A stretch of DNA of 64,000 nucleotides from Astropecten irregularis (GCA_963971285.1 OZ020255.1:16326931-16390930), one strand, 5' to 3'. Numbered from the stretch's first letter, positions 25,801 through 35,097 are shown. Notes: generated from the sequence alone by a model not told the origin. Numbers and translations are program-made.

Positions 25801-26270
25801 TTGCTGATAAGCCAGTCATCATCAATGTAGCTATCAACCCACAGTCTTCTAGGAAGGCCCAGGTATGTCACACAAGTAATCAATTGATTGATTTTTGTAA
25901 CAGGTGAATGGTTTGGGAAGTTATATTGACTAAAGAGGATACCAGCAAGGCAAGTGAGTTATTATTCATTGGCACAAAAAAAAAAAAAAAAAAAAAAAAT
26001 ACAAAGGTAGCTTTACTCTTAGTGAAGTTTTTGGAATTTACCGTAATCCAATGAACAAAGAAAGAAAGATTCCAATTTGAAATTATCTGATTTGGGTTTT
26101 TTTTTCATTGGCATCGAAAGTTGGAATTGGGGGGCGCAATTTTAGCGCTTGCCCTGGGCGCCGTTTTCTCTCGTTGGTTTAATTTGCAGTGGTGTAATCA
26201 CTTCTTTTTATCAATTTTTCTTTTGTTACAGGATTTCAACTGGTTAACGAGGACAGAAAGCAAACTGTAG
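10846..26270 (+). CDS. HACL1: 2-hydroxyacyl-CoA lyase 1, 17 coding exons, complete
   Basis: Thiamine-diphosphate (ThDP) enzyme of peroxisomal alpha-oxidation; it cleaves 2-hydroxyacyl-CoA to formyl-CoA and a shortened aldehyde. Exons: 10846-10887, 11550-11654, 12429-12469, 12884-12964, 13097-13169, 13469-13546, 13868-13962, 14325-14437, 15088-15223, 21836-21941, 22336-22425, 23057-23218, 23600-23700, 24136-24294, 24692-24796, 25673-25862, 26232-26270. All are bounded by AG/GT with continuous phase, giving 1716 nt and 571 aa, close to the roughly 578 aa of human HACL1. Visible signatures are the GIVGVPV...GMRNEQA N-terminal ThDP segment (catalytic-type Glu47), a [15 protein letters not shown] block in the central domain, and [12 protein letters not shown] (from residue 445) followed by NNN (472-474), the GD-x-NN metal/ThDP motif. 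The protein ends in SKL, a canonical peroxisomal PTS1. The start is supported by an in-frame TAA at 10825-10827. Intron 9 (6.6 kb) hosts an antisense gene. Confidence 0.97.
11051..11169. mobile_element. short foldback element in HACL1 intron 1
   Basis: ACCTCAGTTTAGTACACTCA at the left is mirrored by TGAGTGTACTAAACTGAGGT at the right, with a second inner pair (GGTAGCTGGTA / TATACCAGCTA). Confidence 0.65.
12124..12342. mobile_element. TIR element GGGCCTTTACGAAATGAGGC in HACL1 intron 2
   Basis: The left end GGGCCTTTACGAAATGAGGC is mirrored by GCCTGGTTTCATAAAGGCCC. A relative at 30099-30420 has the same interior (AGCTGGAGCCTTTCTTTGGC) plus an insertion. Confidence 0.7.
12512..12838 (+). repeat. 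third tRNA-like repeat copy, in HACL1 intron 3
   Basis: Begins with the AATTGACTATTAGGGACACC word seen at 1270. It contains GGCTGGATAGCTCAGTTGGT and a degenerate B box (GGTTCGAAACT), and ends TTTCTTTGTTCACTTTTCAA. A poly-G run at about 12662-12682 sits in the middle. Confidence 0.6.
14073..14272. mobile_element. foldback element with CTTTTCACACGATGCT termini in HACL1 intron 7
   Basis: The left end CTTTTCACACGATGCTTGA is mirrored by AGCATCGTGTGAAAAG. Long inner arms TCATGCTTGAGAAATCTT / AAATTTCTCAAGCATGAGAA are also inverted. The terminal CTTTTCACAC resembles the end of the 5520-5860 element. Confidence 0.65.
14576..14681. mobile_element. short TIR element in HACL1 intron 8
   Basis: GGGGCCTGTTTGTTTCACGC at the left is mirrored by GTGCCGAAACAAACGGGCC at the right, with no coding content between. 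Confidence 0.55.
15776..15781 (-). terminator. candidate polyadenylation signal of the BEN-domain gene
   Basis: AATAAA on the minus strand, about 320 bp past the TGA at 16098-16100. It is a hexamer only; usage is inferred. Confidence 0.3.
16098..19486 (-). CDS. BEN-domain protein nested antisense in HACL1 intron 9
   Basis: Coding exons in transcript order: 19369-19486, 18497-18708, 17832-17888, 17326-17370, 16098-17018. Phases are continuous and all sites are GT-AG, giving 450 aa. The ATG-bearing exon starts at an acceptor (19492), so at least one 5' non-coding exon exists. The N-terminus is Cys/His-containing ([18 protein letters not shown]). An acidic stretch ([10 protein letters not shown]) follows, then a basic AKRRKDPDG...IRCKR segment (about 111-129) that could be a nuclear localisation signal. 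IKTE at about 130 fits a SUMO consensus. Residues about 155-205 are Gln-rich and coiled-coil-like, then a Ser-rich linker. The C-terminal region (about 345-428) has the BEN pattern: [20 protein letters not shown], a [25 protein letters not shown] helix, and [14 protein letters not shown] domains bind DNA or mediate repression; that function is inferred. I cannot assign an ortholog. Confidence 0.85.
17549..17760. mobile_element. MITE-like element, CATAGAGCTRCTTAAGCA variant, in a BEN-gene intron
   Basis: CATTTCATAGAGCTACTTAA at the left, with inverted GCTTAAGCAGCTCTATGAAA at the right. It has the same plan as the GGGCCAATTTCATAGAGCT family but with CTTAAGCA inner words, like the copy at 56812. 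Confidence 0.65.
17969..18400. repeat. tandem repeat of about 115 bp in the BEN-gene intron preceding exon 17832-17888
   Basis: Three to four imperfect units containing TTCCTGGCCMAAAATGC, CAAGGCATGCTGGAC and AAGATTCCTC. The overlapping open frames on both strands reflect the repeat and show no sign of coding selection. Confidence 0.6.
20753..20880 (-). other. probable non-coding first exon and promoter side of the BEN-domain gene
   Basis: The minus strand has a near-ideal donor (TTTGG|GTAAGTAT) with its GT at 20751-20752. This is the best candidate to splice onto the acceptor at 19492 that precedes the BEN-gene ATG. The surrounding 20.5-21.1 kb is richer in CpG than its neighbours, as expected for a promoter. 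The 5' limit is a guess. The exon contains a short upstream ATG reading frame that soon stops. Confidence 0.4.
22518..22882. mobile_element. TIR element TTAAAGGTAGTATCATACTT in HACL1 intron 11
   Basis: The left end TTAAAGGTAGTATCATACTT and right end AAGTATGATACTACATTTAA are inverted. A palindromic GATCTTTTAAAAGATC sits inside. Relatives are at 36924-37285, 35740-35865 (partial) and 59650-59870 (partial). Confidence 0.7.
23288..23423. mobile_element. long-arm hairpin in HACL1 intron 12
   Basis: AATGGGAGACTTTTGGGAGT, then CGGTCTTGAGTCAA, is mirrored by TTGACTCAAGACCG and ACTCTCCAAAAGTCTCCCAT. The GC-rich loop (GCGCACGCGC / GCGCGTGCGTGCGC) also self-pairs. In the HACL1 pre-mRNA this would be a strong hairpin. 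Confidence 0.7.
24839..25201. mobile_element. TIR element ACAGGATTGGTAAC family, copy in HACL1 intron 15
   Basis: TTAAAGGTACAGAACAGGAT, then TGGTAAC, is mirrored by TTACCAATCCTGTATTGTC and TTTAA. The interior matches 34737-35097 and about 32655-33027. Confidence 0.7.
25467..25612. mobile_element. foldback element GGGGTCAATTTCAC with ATCGATCGTAAC core
   Basis: The ends GGGGTCAATTTCACAAAG and TGGTGAAATCGACCTC are inverted. The inner words CGATCGTAACTCGAG and TTGATAGCAACTTACCATGAG are degenerate arms. The sister copy is 58675-58818. Confidence 0.6.
25976..25999 (+). repeat. poly(A) run in HACL1 intron 16
   Basis: About 24 consecutive A. No clear LINE/SINE body precedes it. Confidence 0.8.
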
Positions 26271-26520
26271 TCAACTTGTCAGATCTTCTTGAAGATTGTG
26301 CTAAAAGACTGGAATTCCACTGTTAGTTCAAGGACGATAAAGCCATCCAAATCCCACAGATACTCAGATTGATGTATTTTTAAATACAAATTATGCACCA
26401 AATCCATTAAATTGCACTTAAAATGTGTCATCAAAAGATTGCTTAATCTGTGGACAAATTTTGCACAAAATTTCTAATGTTTTTTACTTATTGTATGTTT
26501 ATTATTACAATATAATATAA

Positions 26521-26526
26521 AATAAA
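26521..26526 (+). terminator. HACL1 polyadenylation signal, proximal
   Basis: AATAAA about 250 bp past the HACL1 stop codon in AT-rich 3' UTR-like sequence. A second AATAAA is at 26604-26609. Confidence 0.5.
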
Positions 26527-26603
26527 ACCATTCAATGAATGCAAATTTTTATATTATGCAATTTGGTCAAATTTATTCTTGCCCAATTGTTAATTTTACT
26601 GAA

Positions 26604-26609
26604 AATAAA
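26604..26609 (+). terminator. HACL1 polyadenylation signal, distal candidate
   Basis: AATAAA followed by AT/GT-rich DNA. A dispersed repeat begins about 30 bp further on, so the transcript probably ends near here. Confidence 0.4.
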
Positions 26610-26640
26610 GTTATATCTGATACAAAGTAGTTGTAAATTT

Positions 26641-26854
26641 CTACGAAATGGAGGCTCAGGCTCTGGCTCTGCCATCCATATGGTGTAAATATAGGTTGCG
26701 ATTCTTCATTGAAGCTGAAGCTCTTGTTTTCCTTTCAAATCTGAGAATCTACATCCGAACCGTAGCCAAAAGCCTCTATTTTGATACCCGCTATTTTAGA
26801 ATGGATTCACAAAATGGAGCCGGAGCCTAGTGAGCCTGAGCCTCCGTTTTGAAA
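26641..26854. mobile_element. GGAGGCTCAGGCTC family, copy 2
   Basis: Begins CGAAATGGAGGCTCAGGCTC and ends GTGAGCCTGAGCCTCCGTTT. It starts just past the distal HACL1 polyadenylation hexamer. Confidence 0.7.
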
Positions 26855-27605
26855 ACCCCCTGTTTTTTGGATGACAGAGCCATACATTGAAGCTGGTATG
26901 ATCCACCATTCATTGTATTTTTTATAATGATAAATTAATCTCAAGTTGGTCTATCTTCGATGGAGTCCATCCACTGCTCAATTTCATACCATATATTCAT
27001 GTGTCTATTTTGTTTCTAATGTTTATATAATGTACTCGAACAGTGCAAACTTGAATTACATGTTGTGAAACCACCTCTTACATAATCCACAGTGGGCTGA
27101 ATTCCACAGATGAAGAAGATAAATGTTACATAAAAAAGAAGTCAATTTCTGGAAAATATCTGGAAAAAGTTAAAAAATAAATATTGAAAATGAAGAGATT
27201 AAGTTTAATTAATTGTTAGTTACATCGCAAAGGCTCTTTTCCCCCTTTGAGTAAGTTTCAGCGACTATTTGGCAGATTATCTCCAAATTATTTCAAAGAC
27301 CTTTGGCTTTCTTGGACTGTCAAAAATATCTCTACAGAAACTTTACATCATTTTACAAAATCTCTGATGTCTGATCATGTCTCTATCTTAAAAATGAGGC
27401 AAGAAAACACAACTATTGGTAGCTCATAGAGTGACATTTGAATGTTCAAAATGTGAACAGATTTGGCGGCTGGCCTGGAGAACTTATGCACATTATTTTC
27501 CATTGGCTGGGCACAAACATTTTATGAATGCTGTGCAAGATGCGTAATATTTATGCGACCGTAACACGGCTCTGGCAACTTGCTCCTCATTATGTAAAAC
27601 ATATC

Positions 27606-27867
27606 GACCGATCCGACGGCACGATATACTGTTCGCCATTACTGCAGTGTCCCCGCCTGCCTTTTGTCCGGCAACAAAAGGATTTATGCTCAGTCGCACT
27701 CTATAATTGCAGGATGTACGTCCCATAATTAGGGGACGTACATCCTGCAGTATAGAGTGCGGCAGTCGGCGGACATAAATTCTTTTGTTGCCGAACAAAT
27801 TACGGGCAGGGACACTGCAGTAATGGCGGGTGTTTCCTACCTCCATGGTCGCGCCGTCACATCGGTG
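27606..27867. mobile_element. foldback element CCGATCCGACGG, copy 1, downstream of COMMD3
   Basis: The arms run inward from ACCGATCCGACGGC / GCCGTCACATCGGT. They include TTACTGCAGTGTCCC / GGGACACTGCAGTAA, CCGGCAACAAAAGGATTTAT and CACTCTATAATTGCAGGATG, and meet at a palindromic centre (GTACGTCCCATAATTAGGGGACGTAC). Confidence 0.75.
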
Positions 27868-28108
27868 TATATATCCTTGTCTCACAGACAACCATCAGTA
27901 AAGAGCTATAAGTAGAGAGACTTACGACAGGAAGGGACCCAAAGTTGGAACCAATATGGCCAATCATGAAGCAGTGCACACACAAAGAAATTTTCACAAC
28001 AATAATGCTTCCTCACATGGTATACATGAGCCGCCATTTTGTTTCCATGCTCTGCTACTCTTCCATCTTCCTATCTACAGCTCTGTGTTGGTATTTAGAA
28101 AAGTACTC

Positions 28109-31100
28109 TCATGATAAACTGGCCTTCTCAAGACTCCTGGTGGCGTCCTTCAGTTTTCCAACCAAGTCCTGCAGAACATATAATTAAATGAAAGAGAATC
28201 TGGCAATCATTTTCTTGAGGAACAGGGGCCAATTTCATGGAGCTGCTAAGCACAAAAAAATTGCTAAGCACAAAAGGGTCTTGACCAATAAAAACAAACT
28301 ACCATTAAAAAATCCATTTCATATTCTTGGTCAGCACACAACAGCCAAAGAACAATCACAAGCGATACAAAACACATGAAAATTTTGTTGTAAATTTCTT
28401 GGTAAGCAAATTTTTGTGCTAAGCAGGGCAGAGAAATCGGCCCCAGGTGAAATACATAAAACATTTTCAAGCACAGAAATCATAAGCAAGGCTATTATTT
28501 AGGCAAGGTCTGCTCAGTATCTTGTGTAGGCCTATTGCTTCGTAATTTGTCAAAACAACTTTTTGACAGTTGCCTAGCTGCTGTACGAGGCCATTGTCTT
28601 TTCTCCTTTGTTTTAAAATTGTGTTCCCATCAAAACAATTATTTTGCAGCCTGTTCCGTAGGCATGGAATTTCTTAACGTGTTATACATTCATACACCGA
28701 TCCGACGGTGTGACATACCATCTGCCATTACTGCAGTGTCTCCACCCGCCTTTTGTCCGGCAACAAAATAATGTACACTCTGCCGCACTCTGTACTGCAG
28801 GGTGTATGTCCCCCCTAATCTTGGGATGTACCCTCTGCAATTATAGAGTGCGGCGGAGCGTAAATTCGTTTGTTGCCAGAAAAAAGGTGGGCGGGGAACC
28901 TGCAGAAATGGCGGGTGATTCCTACCTCCATGGTCACGCGTTGTTGGATCGTTGGATCGTTGTATACAAGTTGTTGGCCAAACAATGAACTGACATATCA
29001 CGAATAGTCCACTCACCTGGAGTTGTTCAAGGGAGCAGCAGAACTGGACGTTTTTTGTCTTTCTTTGTGTACCCCCGTCTTCCGTCTTCAATGTGATCAG
29101 GTATGTTGCTTCATTCACCTTGTCTAGGTGGTTACTCTGTCAAGGAATAAATATTGACCAAAGAATGACCATTTGAGAGAGGGCGCTGTTTACCATAGGG
29201 GGTTTACAAAATGGAGGCTCAGGCTCCGGCTTCATTTCATGAAACCATTAAAAAATAGCGGGTATCAAAATAGAGGCTTTTGGCTGTGGTTCGGAAGTAG
29301 ATTCTCTGGTTTGAAAAGGAAAATAGATCTTCAGCTTACAAAAAACCACAACCTATATTTTCAGCATATTGATGTCACAGCTGGCCGGAGCCTGAGCCTA
29401 AGCCCGAGCCTCTGTTTTGTAAACGCACATAGAGTAGTATAGAACCAAGGGTACTATTGGAGTGTGCTACATTATTCACCAATCCACTATAAGGGCGCCC
29501 CCATTAAATTCTATGGTTCTCATTTCCGACCGACCCATATTTTGGGATCCGACCGAAGAAAAAAAAAACTTTCTTTTTTGCCGCTGGCCCTGTGAGAATG
29601 GCATAATATAAAAAAATATGAAAAAAAAAAGAAATTCCCAGAATTTCTGGAGACAAAAATTGTCTCCAAAAAATCTGGGAATTCTTTTTTCTTTTTTTCC
29701 CAATAAACCTCAAATTGTTATACTTTTTATCACTGAAATAATACAAAAATATTCAAACGCGATTACAGTGAATACAATGAACATCATTTTCTTTAGGTTT
29801 TTGTGTATTCAGCCAGATTTTTTTTTCTTCCAAACTTTTTTTTTTCGACCGACCGACCCTCCCTCAAGGTGAAAAAGAAATGAGAACCATAGAATTAAAT
29901 GGGGGCGCCCTAATCCCAAATTTCAAAATCCCTTTTAGCTCCAAAAGTATCTTTAGTAATATTTCCAGACTTCATACGTGGTCTTGTGCAAATACAAACA
30001 GAGGGGCTGTTGTGGGTACAAGACTCAGAAAAGCACACAGTGCAATACACACTTGGCCTAATCCATAGGGTACCAGACTTCCTAATACTTGAATATCAAG
30101 GGCCTTTACGACGGAAATGAGGCTTGAGGCTAGGCTTGGGATTTATTTTGCTATCGCCATTCTGTGTCCTAAATGAAATGAAGGGCTTTAGATACATAGC
30201 GAAGCTGGAGCCTTTCTTTGGCTTCGTCATGTGGCCCAATCCCTACGTTTTGTTTTGGGGCCTCAAATAGCAGTAGTGAAGTAGGTCCCAAGCCTAGCCT
30301 CAAGCTAGTCCGAGTAACTTGGACCCTACTATCGCCAGACCATGTCCAAATGTTAAAAAAGGCGATTTTTAGGGTCCAAGTTACTCGGACTAGCCTCAAG
30401 CCTGGTTTAGTAAAGGCATTTTTTCAACTCTACCTTCATGTAATAATCAAGTCTCCAGTCTACATCAACGATATGTGGGTGCGCCTGTCTGATGTTTCCA
30501 AGGAGGGCCTGAACCAGTTCCTTCTGATCCTGGAAAGTCTTGACGAAGATCTCTGTTCTATCCGTGGTCCACTTGCAGTCTTCTAGTAAAGTACTGTGAA
30601 GGAAAGAAAATGATCATGACACTTTAGAACCACTTGAACACAGAAGTCAACGATCACAAATTATTCATTTCCCCCCAAAACACATGCAACTAGCTGATTT
30701 GGTAGGTATTTTGGCAGTGTTGCATGGTTTTCAGAAGCACTGAATGAATACTAAAAATGAGGAAATCAGTGGAAATGTTGCTTGTCTGAGAAACTTCTTA
30801 TATTTTGGAACGCCGCTATAAGGAATATTACGGGATCATGGGATGCACAGATACTGTCCATTATAGTGGTTATTCCTTACTTTGATTTTAAAGAACCATA
30901 TTCGGTATGTATTGTACACAAATATTGGAAGCCAAGGATGATGTTCGGTATAGCCAAATGTTTGTATAGTGGTGTTCGTTTTAATAGCGTTCCACTGTAT
31001 TTACAAACAGAACACAAACAGCAATATCATCTGTTGGGACAGTACCCAAATTAACTCAGCAAAACTATAATGTAAAAAATATTTTTATAAATTGATGACC

Positions 31101-32359
31101 TAACCTTCCAATCTCTGCTAAAGTGTTTATAATAGCAACTTAGCGCAATAGATATGTCATACCTGAGGCTAGATGTGTTGGCGTCATGTTTGCCGCCCTC
31201 TAGAGCCAGCGTACAAAGAGCTGCGTAGGCCTGTTTAACAACGGCAGCATCCAATGACTTGAGATTTCCATCATCTGCAAAAGAGCATAAATTTCAATGG
31301 TTTGAAGCGATTTCATGACACTGATTCATGCCAAACCCGGGAAGGTTTCCACCGACGGACATCACTTTGACACCCCATGCACAAACCCTATGGGACTGAA
31401 CAGGTGCGCACAACAGAGGGCGTTTTGAGATTTAAAAAAATGGCTGCCACTGCAGCTTCGAAGTGTATCATTGTATGCCTGTAATACCCTGCAAGACTCA
31501 CTTTTCAGATATGCCACGCCAGTTCTACACAGCTGTATTATCTGTCAGTGGAAATCTTTCCCAAACTCCAACTTTGGCTACGGTCAAAACAATCAATTGA
31601 AAATTAGGCCAGTGCCATCTATAACACTTTTAACAGTAGTAGTTCCGATGATTGTAACCCTGTTATGGTAAACAATACTAACGTTGACCAAAGGCCAAGG
31701 TATGATAACAACCATGATTCATGGTCCATGTCACCACAACGTACTTGTAAGGGTTACGATCATCGCAACTACTTTAATAATGGACCTCTTTCCCGAGACA
31801 CATCCGAGTTCAAATGAGTTCCACAGGTGTTCTTCATCTTGCTGAATGCTGCTTGTGCATTTACGTATGGGGATTTGGCTTTTTTGCACGTTTTCAAATT
31901 AATTTAAACTAACGATTAGACTCGAAACTGGTCAACAGTCAGTATTTCCTCACACATTCGACACACTTCCAACTTCTAAGTCTAAAATTTGGCCATTAGA
32001 ATGAATTAAATGTTCTCATGAATTCAACAAAAATGAAGGTGAAATTCAGTACCTGTGGACAATCTGACAGTACGCTGTCCTTGTGCTACAGTCTGACTAG
32101 TGTCAACCATTGTACACAGAATGATATGCCCGTGAGTTATTTGCAGTGCAATGTACATGTACATGGATTATACATAGACACACACGTACACCATGCCAAT
32201 GTTGCAAATGATCCGCCCACCTTGTATGGCTACTTCTGTCGGCCTTTTGAAGATATCCTCGAAAGTCTTCTCCACCAAATACTTAAAAGCCTTATCAGGA
32301 ACATGAGCCGAATCCCCTGCGAGCTGCAAACCTTCCTGGACTTCCGCAGAAACCTCCAT
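28109..32359 (-). CDS. COMMD3: COMM domain-containing protein 3, 5 exons, complete
   Basis: Exons in transcript order: 32221-32359, 31163-31274, 30434-30593, 29017-29136, 28109-28168. All are GT-AG with continuous phase, giving 591 nt and 196 aa against about 195 aa in human COMMD3. The start MEVSAEVQEGLQLAGD parallels the vertebrate start. In-frame TAA lies 15 nt upstream of the ATG. The N-terminal helical domain contains LEGGKHDANTSSL. The C-terminal COMM domain (about 125-196) begins with VDVDWRLDYYMK, including the conserved Trp130, continues through VQFCCSLEQLQ, and ends DLVGKLKDATRSLEKAS. COMMD3 is a subunit of the Commander complex (CCC plus retriever), which recycles endosomal cargo, and has also been linked to NF-kB control. 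The gene is tail-to-tail with HACL1 (1.8 kb between stops). Introns 3 and 4 are full of foldback elements. No clear polyadenylation signal was found. Confidence 0.96.
28225..28444. mobile_element. GGGGCCAATTTCATGGAGCT family copy in COMMD3 intron 4
   Basis: The ends GGGGCCAATTTCATGGAGCT and AAATCGGCCCC are inverted. The inner AGAACAATCACAAG and GCTAAGCA words are shared with the other copies. Confidence 0.7.
28696..28955. mobile_element. foldback element CCGATCCGACGG, copy 2, in COMMD3 intron 4
   Basis: Same order of arm words as 27606-27867 (ATTACTGCAGTGTC, TTTGTCCGGCAACAAAA, CCTACCTCCATGGTC). The two copies bracket the last COMMD3 exon. Confidence 0.75.
29199..29430. mobile_element. GGAGGCTCAGGCTC family, copy 3 (opposite orientation), COMMD3 intron 3
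   Basis: GGTTTACAAAATGGAGGCTC at one end and GAGCCTCTGTTTTGTAAACG at the other. The interior is the reverse complement of copies 1, 2 and 4. Confidence 0.7.
29493..29910. mobile_element. TIR element GGGCGCCCCCATT flanked by TAA, COMMD3 intron 3
   Basis: GGGCGCCCCCATTAAATTCT and ATGGTTCTCATTTC are mirrored exactly in order at the right end, giving TIRs of about 34 bp. TAA flanks both sides (29490-29492 and 29911-29913), a plausible 3-bp target duplication of the TWA type used by PIF/Harbinger elements. The centre has a second hairpin (GAATTTCTGGAGACAAAAAT / TTGTCTCCAAAAAATCTGGG). No transposase is present. Confidence 0.7.
30099..30420. mobile_element. GGGCCTTTACG TIR element, copy 2, with a nested insertion
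   Basis: The interior matches the element at 12124-12342 (AGCTGGAGCCTTTCTTTGGC, TTCGTCATGTGGCCCAATCC). About 80-90 extra bases at 30308-30390 interrupt it. It lies in COMMD3 intron 3, adjacent to exon 30434-30593. Confidence 0.7.
30308..30390. mobile_element. short hairpin element nested in another TIR element
   Basis: TCCGAGTAACTTGGACCCTA at the left is mirrored by TAGGGTCCAAGTTACTCGGA at the right, flanked on both sides by CTAG. It is absent from the sister element at 12124-12342. Confidence 0.75.
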
Positions 32360-32503
32360 TTTCAGACGTTTTTACACCAAACGATATGGACGATTCACTG
32401 TTTTGTGAGAGCTTCCATGTGTGGTTGGTAACGCGTATCATTCATGTAATTTGCACGGTTATCAGATCGGTCAATAAGGGACCAGACTACCATAATTTAT
32501 GCG

Positions 32504-32695
32504 GTTCACCTTTTCAACTTTTTGTTGATCTTCAAAGGTACTATCATATTGGAAGGAAACCAAAACAGTTCACCTTTTCAACTTTTTGTTGATCTTCAAA
32601 GGTACTATCATATTGGAAGGAAACCAAAACAGTTCACCTTTTCAACTTTTTGTTGATCTTCAAAGGTACTATCATATTGGAAGGAAACCAAAACA
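32504..32695 (+). repeat. three perfect tandem 64-bp units
   Basis: Units begin at 32504, 32568 and 32632 (GTTCACCTTTTCAACTTTTT) and end GGAAACCAAAACA. The unit includes the end of the downstream TIR element (AAAGGTACTATCATATTGG). It lies 145 bp upstream of the COMMD3 ATG. Confidence 0.9.
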
Positions 32696-33027
32696 GTCAT
32701 GTTCATAAATATGCGTATAACTTACAGGGTATAAAGATAAACCTTGTACAGACATACTGTTAACATGTTTCTGCCTGAAATGCTGTATTTTTCCAGAAAT
32801 GAGTAAAACAGAAGACCGAAAACAGTTGATCTATCTCCGAGATCAAAATCTCATCAAGTACAATTACAAATTTCCTTGTAACAATTGCAATAGTTTTTTG
32901 CTGTTTTCTATTGTTTCCAATAATAAATTGAGCTGAAAATTTCACAGGTATTTTTTTATTCCATGATAAATAAAATTATGAAAAGACTGCAGCTGTTCTA
33001 TCAACTTTACCGAAGTACCTTTAATTT
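32655..33027. mobile_element. TTAAAGGTAC... family element with amplified left end
   Basis: The interior (TCTGCCTGAAATGCTGTATT, AGACTGCAGCTGTTCT) matches the elements at 24839 and 34737. Its left terminus lies in the last 64-bp unit, and the right end is TTTACCGAAGTACCTTTAA. Confidence 0.55.
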
Positions 33028-33758
33028 TGTTATTTATTATTATTTTTGTACACAGTACTTTCAAACATTTTTAAATGAGGTTAAATTTTAACTGCATCTT
33101 GCAGAAATAGGCCAGGTATCTCATTTTCAAGTGTAGGCCTATTTTAGAATTAAGCATCTCAATATGATTAGTTGCCAAGGAATTGAATTTGATTAATCTG
33201 TATATTGGTTGTGCTTTTTATCAATGAAACATCTAAGTGCCTACACTTCCCTCAATTCAATAGCTAATGATCAGTGAGTGTTCAAAGAACTGCCCATCAC
33301 AAACATTTCAGCATCAAGTTTTCAAGATTCAAGAGATGGAGTTTCACCAAATTTGAAGTAGTTTTGATCTTTTAATCTTTTTTTTTCTAAGCAATGAGCT
33401 GCATCCAGATATGTCATGTGCAGTGATCCACTTAACTTGAATGCAATCATAAGTGAAAATTTCCAACAGGTGTTTCAAATATTTAAATTTGCCTGAATAC
33501 TTTAAGTACCTCGCAAAATGGCCAGTCACATGATGTTCAAGTCATTTGGATACAAATCTGCAAAACTTGTTTTCAATGAAAAATCTTATGAAAAGGGCCT
33601 GTCATTTGAAGTTGATGGGAGTGAAGCATCAAAGTGCCCTCAAAGATAGACCAGAAATCCCATGTTCAGACAATGAACCTTTTGTCAGTGTGAAAGATGC
33701 CAAAAATTAGAATGTTTAATTTGCATTTCTGACCTCCTGGATAAAAGATCATGACCAA

Positions 33759-34008
33759 GGGCCAATTTCACGGTCCTGCTTAGCACAAACACTTTGTTAA
33801 CCATGACATTTCTGCCTAAAGAAAGGATTAACAACCAAATTTCTATGTGTTGTGTTTCACTTGTGATGGTTCTTTGGCTGATGTTCACCGACCATGAATA
33901 TCAAAAGGAATTTTTAATTGTGTTAAATTGGTTTAACTTTGTTTTATCGAGTAAGACATTTTGTGCTAAGCATTTTTTGTGCTTAACAGCTCCATGAAAT
34001 TGGCTCCT
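33759..34008. mobile_element. GGGCCAATTTCACGGTCCTG family copy
   Basis: Ends GGGCCAATTTCACGGTCCTG and AGCTCCATGAAATTGGCTCC. The interior matches 4681-4922 (TGTGTTGTGTTTCACTTGTG, CGACCATGAATATCAAA). Confidence 0.7.
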
Positions 34009-34736
34009 GGCTTCAACCATAACAGGCCAGGTACCAAACACTTGCCACGTAGGCAAAATTCAAATTGTTAAAAAAAAATTTTTAAAGTTTAAAACAATCT
34101 CTTGTCAGTTTTTGTGCATATTTATTAGCTCTGGAGCCAAATCTGATGTTTCATTGCTCTTTTTATTTCCAACCATTTTTATATTAGGGGTCAGAGGAGA
34201 ATTTCTTGAGAAAATCTTAAAGACAGAAAATGTCATTCAAGAAACAAATATATATGAAGATAATTTTTTCAGAATTTTTCTTATGAATTTCAGAAACATT
34301 TACCATCAAACGATCCAAAGGTGCAGATTGCCAAAAATTATCTTACTTTTTTGGATTGATATTAAATTAATGGTGGACAAAGGGGAGGACAGACAAAAAT
34401 AAGGAATCAATAGTATAGCTTTTTTTAATTCTCATAAATATATAATTATATATCACCTTTACTTCTTTGTCCAAACTTTTTCTGACACATCATTAACTTA
34501 GTTTTTCATCACTGTGAATATAGATTGATAACAAGCAAAATTGACTAATTTCCTTGACCTTAAATCTTAATGTTTTGGATGTTCTTCTGATAAAATGTTA
34601 CAGATTCAGCTCAGTAGATTAAACATTGTGTTCAGAAAAGTGGAATAATATATTCAAGTCTGTCTAAAAGCTTTCAATATCAAGTTATTATTGAAATTAA
34701 AAACGCTTTGGACAAAGTGATGATATAAACATATGT

Positions 34737-35097
34737 TAAAGGCACAGTACAGGATTGGTAACAGTCATAACCAAACAGAAATGATGACAGATTTACATAT
34801 AAATTTCAGGGTATGAAGATGGTGCTAGTAGAAACATACTTTTAAAACAGTTCTGCCTGAAATGCTGTATTTATCCAAAACAAGGACTGAAAACAGTTTT
34901 GATCTGGGGGTAAGATCGATACTCCATCATGGGTGTTTTTGCTTTTTTTCACTACTGTTTCCAATGATCAGTTGAACTGAAAATGTCACAGGTTTGTTTT
35001 AATTTTATCCCATGACAAATCAGTCAAATTATGAACAGTCTGCACACAGTCTGCAGCTGTTCTGTCACCTTTTACCAATCCTGTATTGTGCCTTTAT
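34737..35097. mobile_element. ACAGGATTGGTAAC family TIR element
   Basis: TTAAAGGCACAGTACAGGAT, then TGGTAACAG, is mirrored by TTTACCAATCCTGTATTGTG and CCTTTA. Confidence 0.7.
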
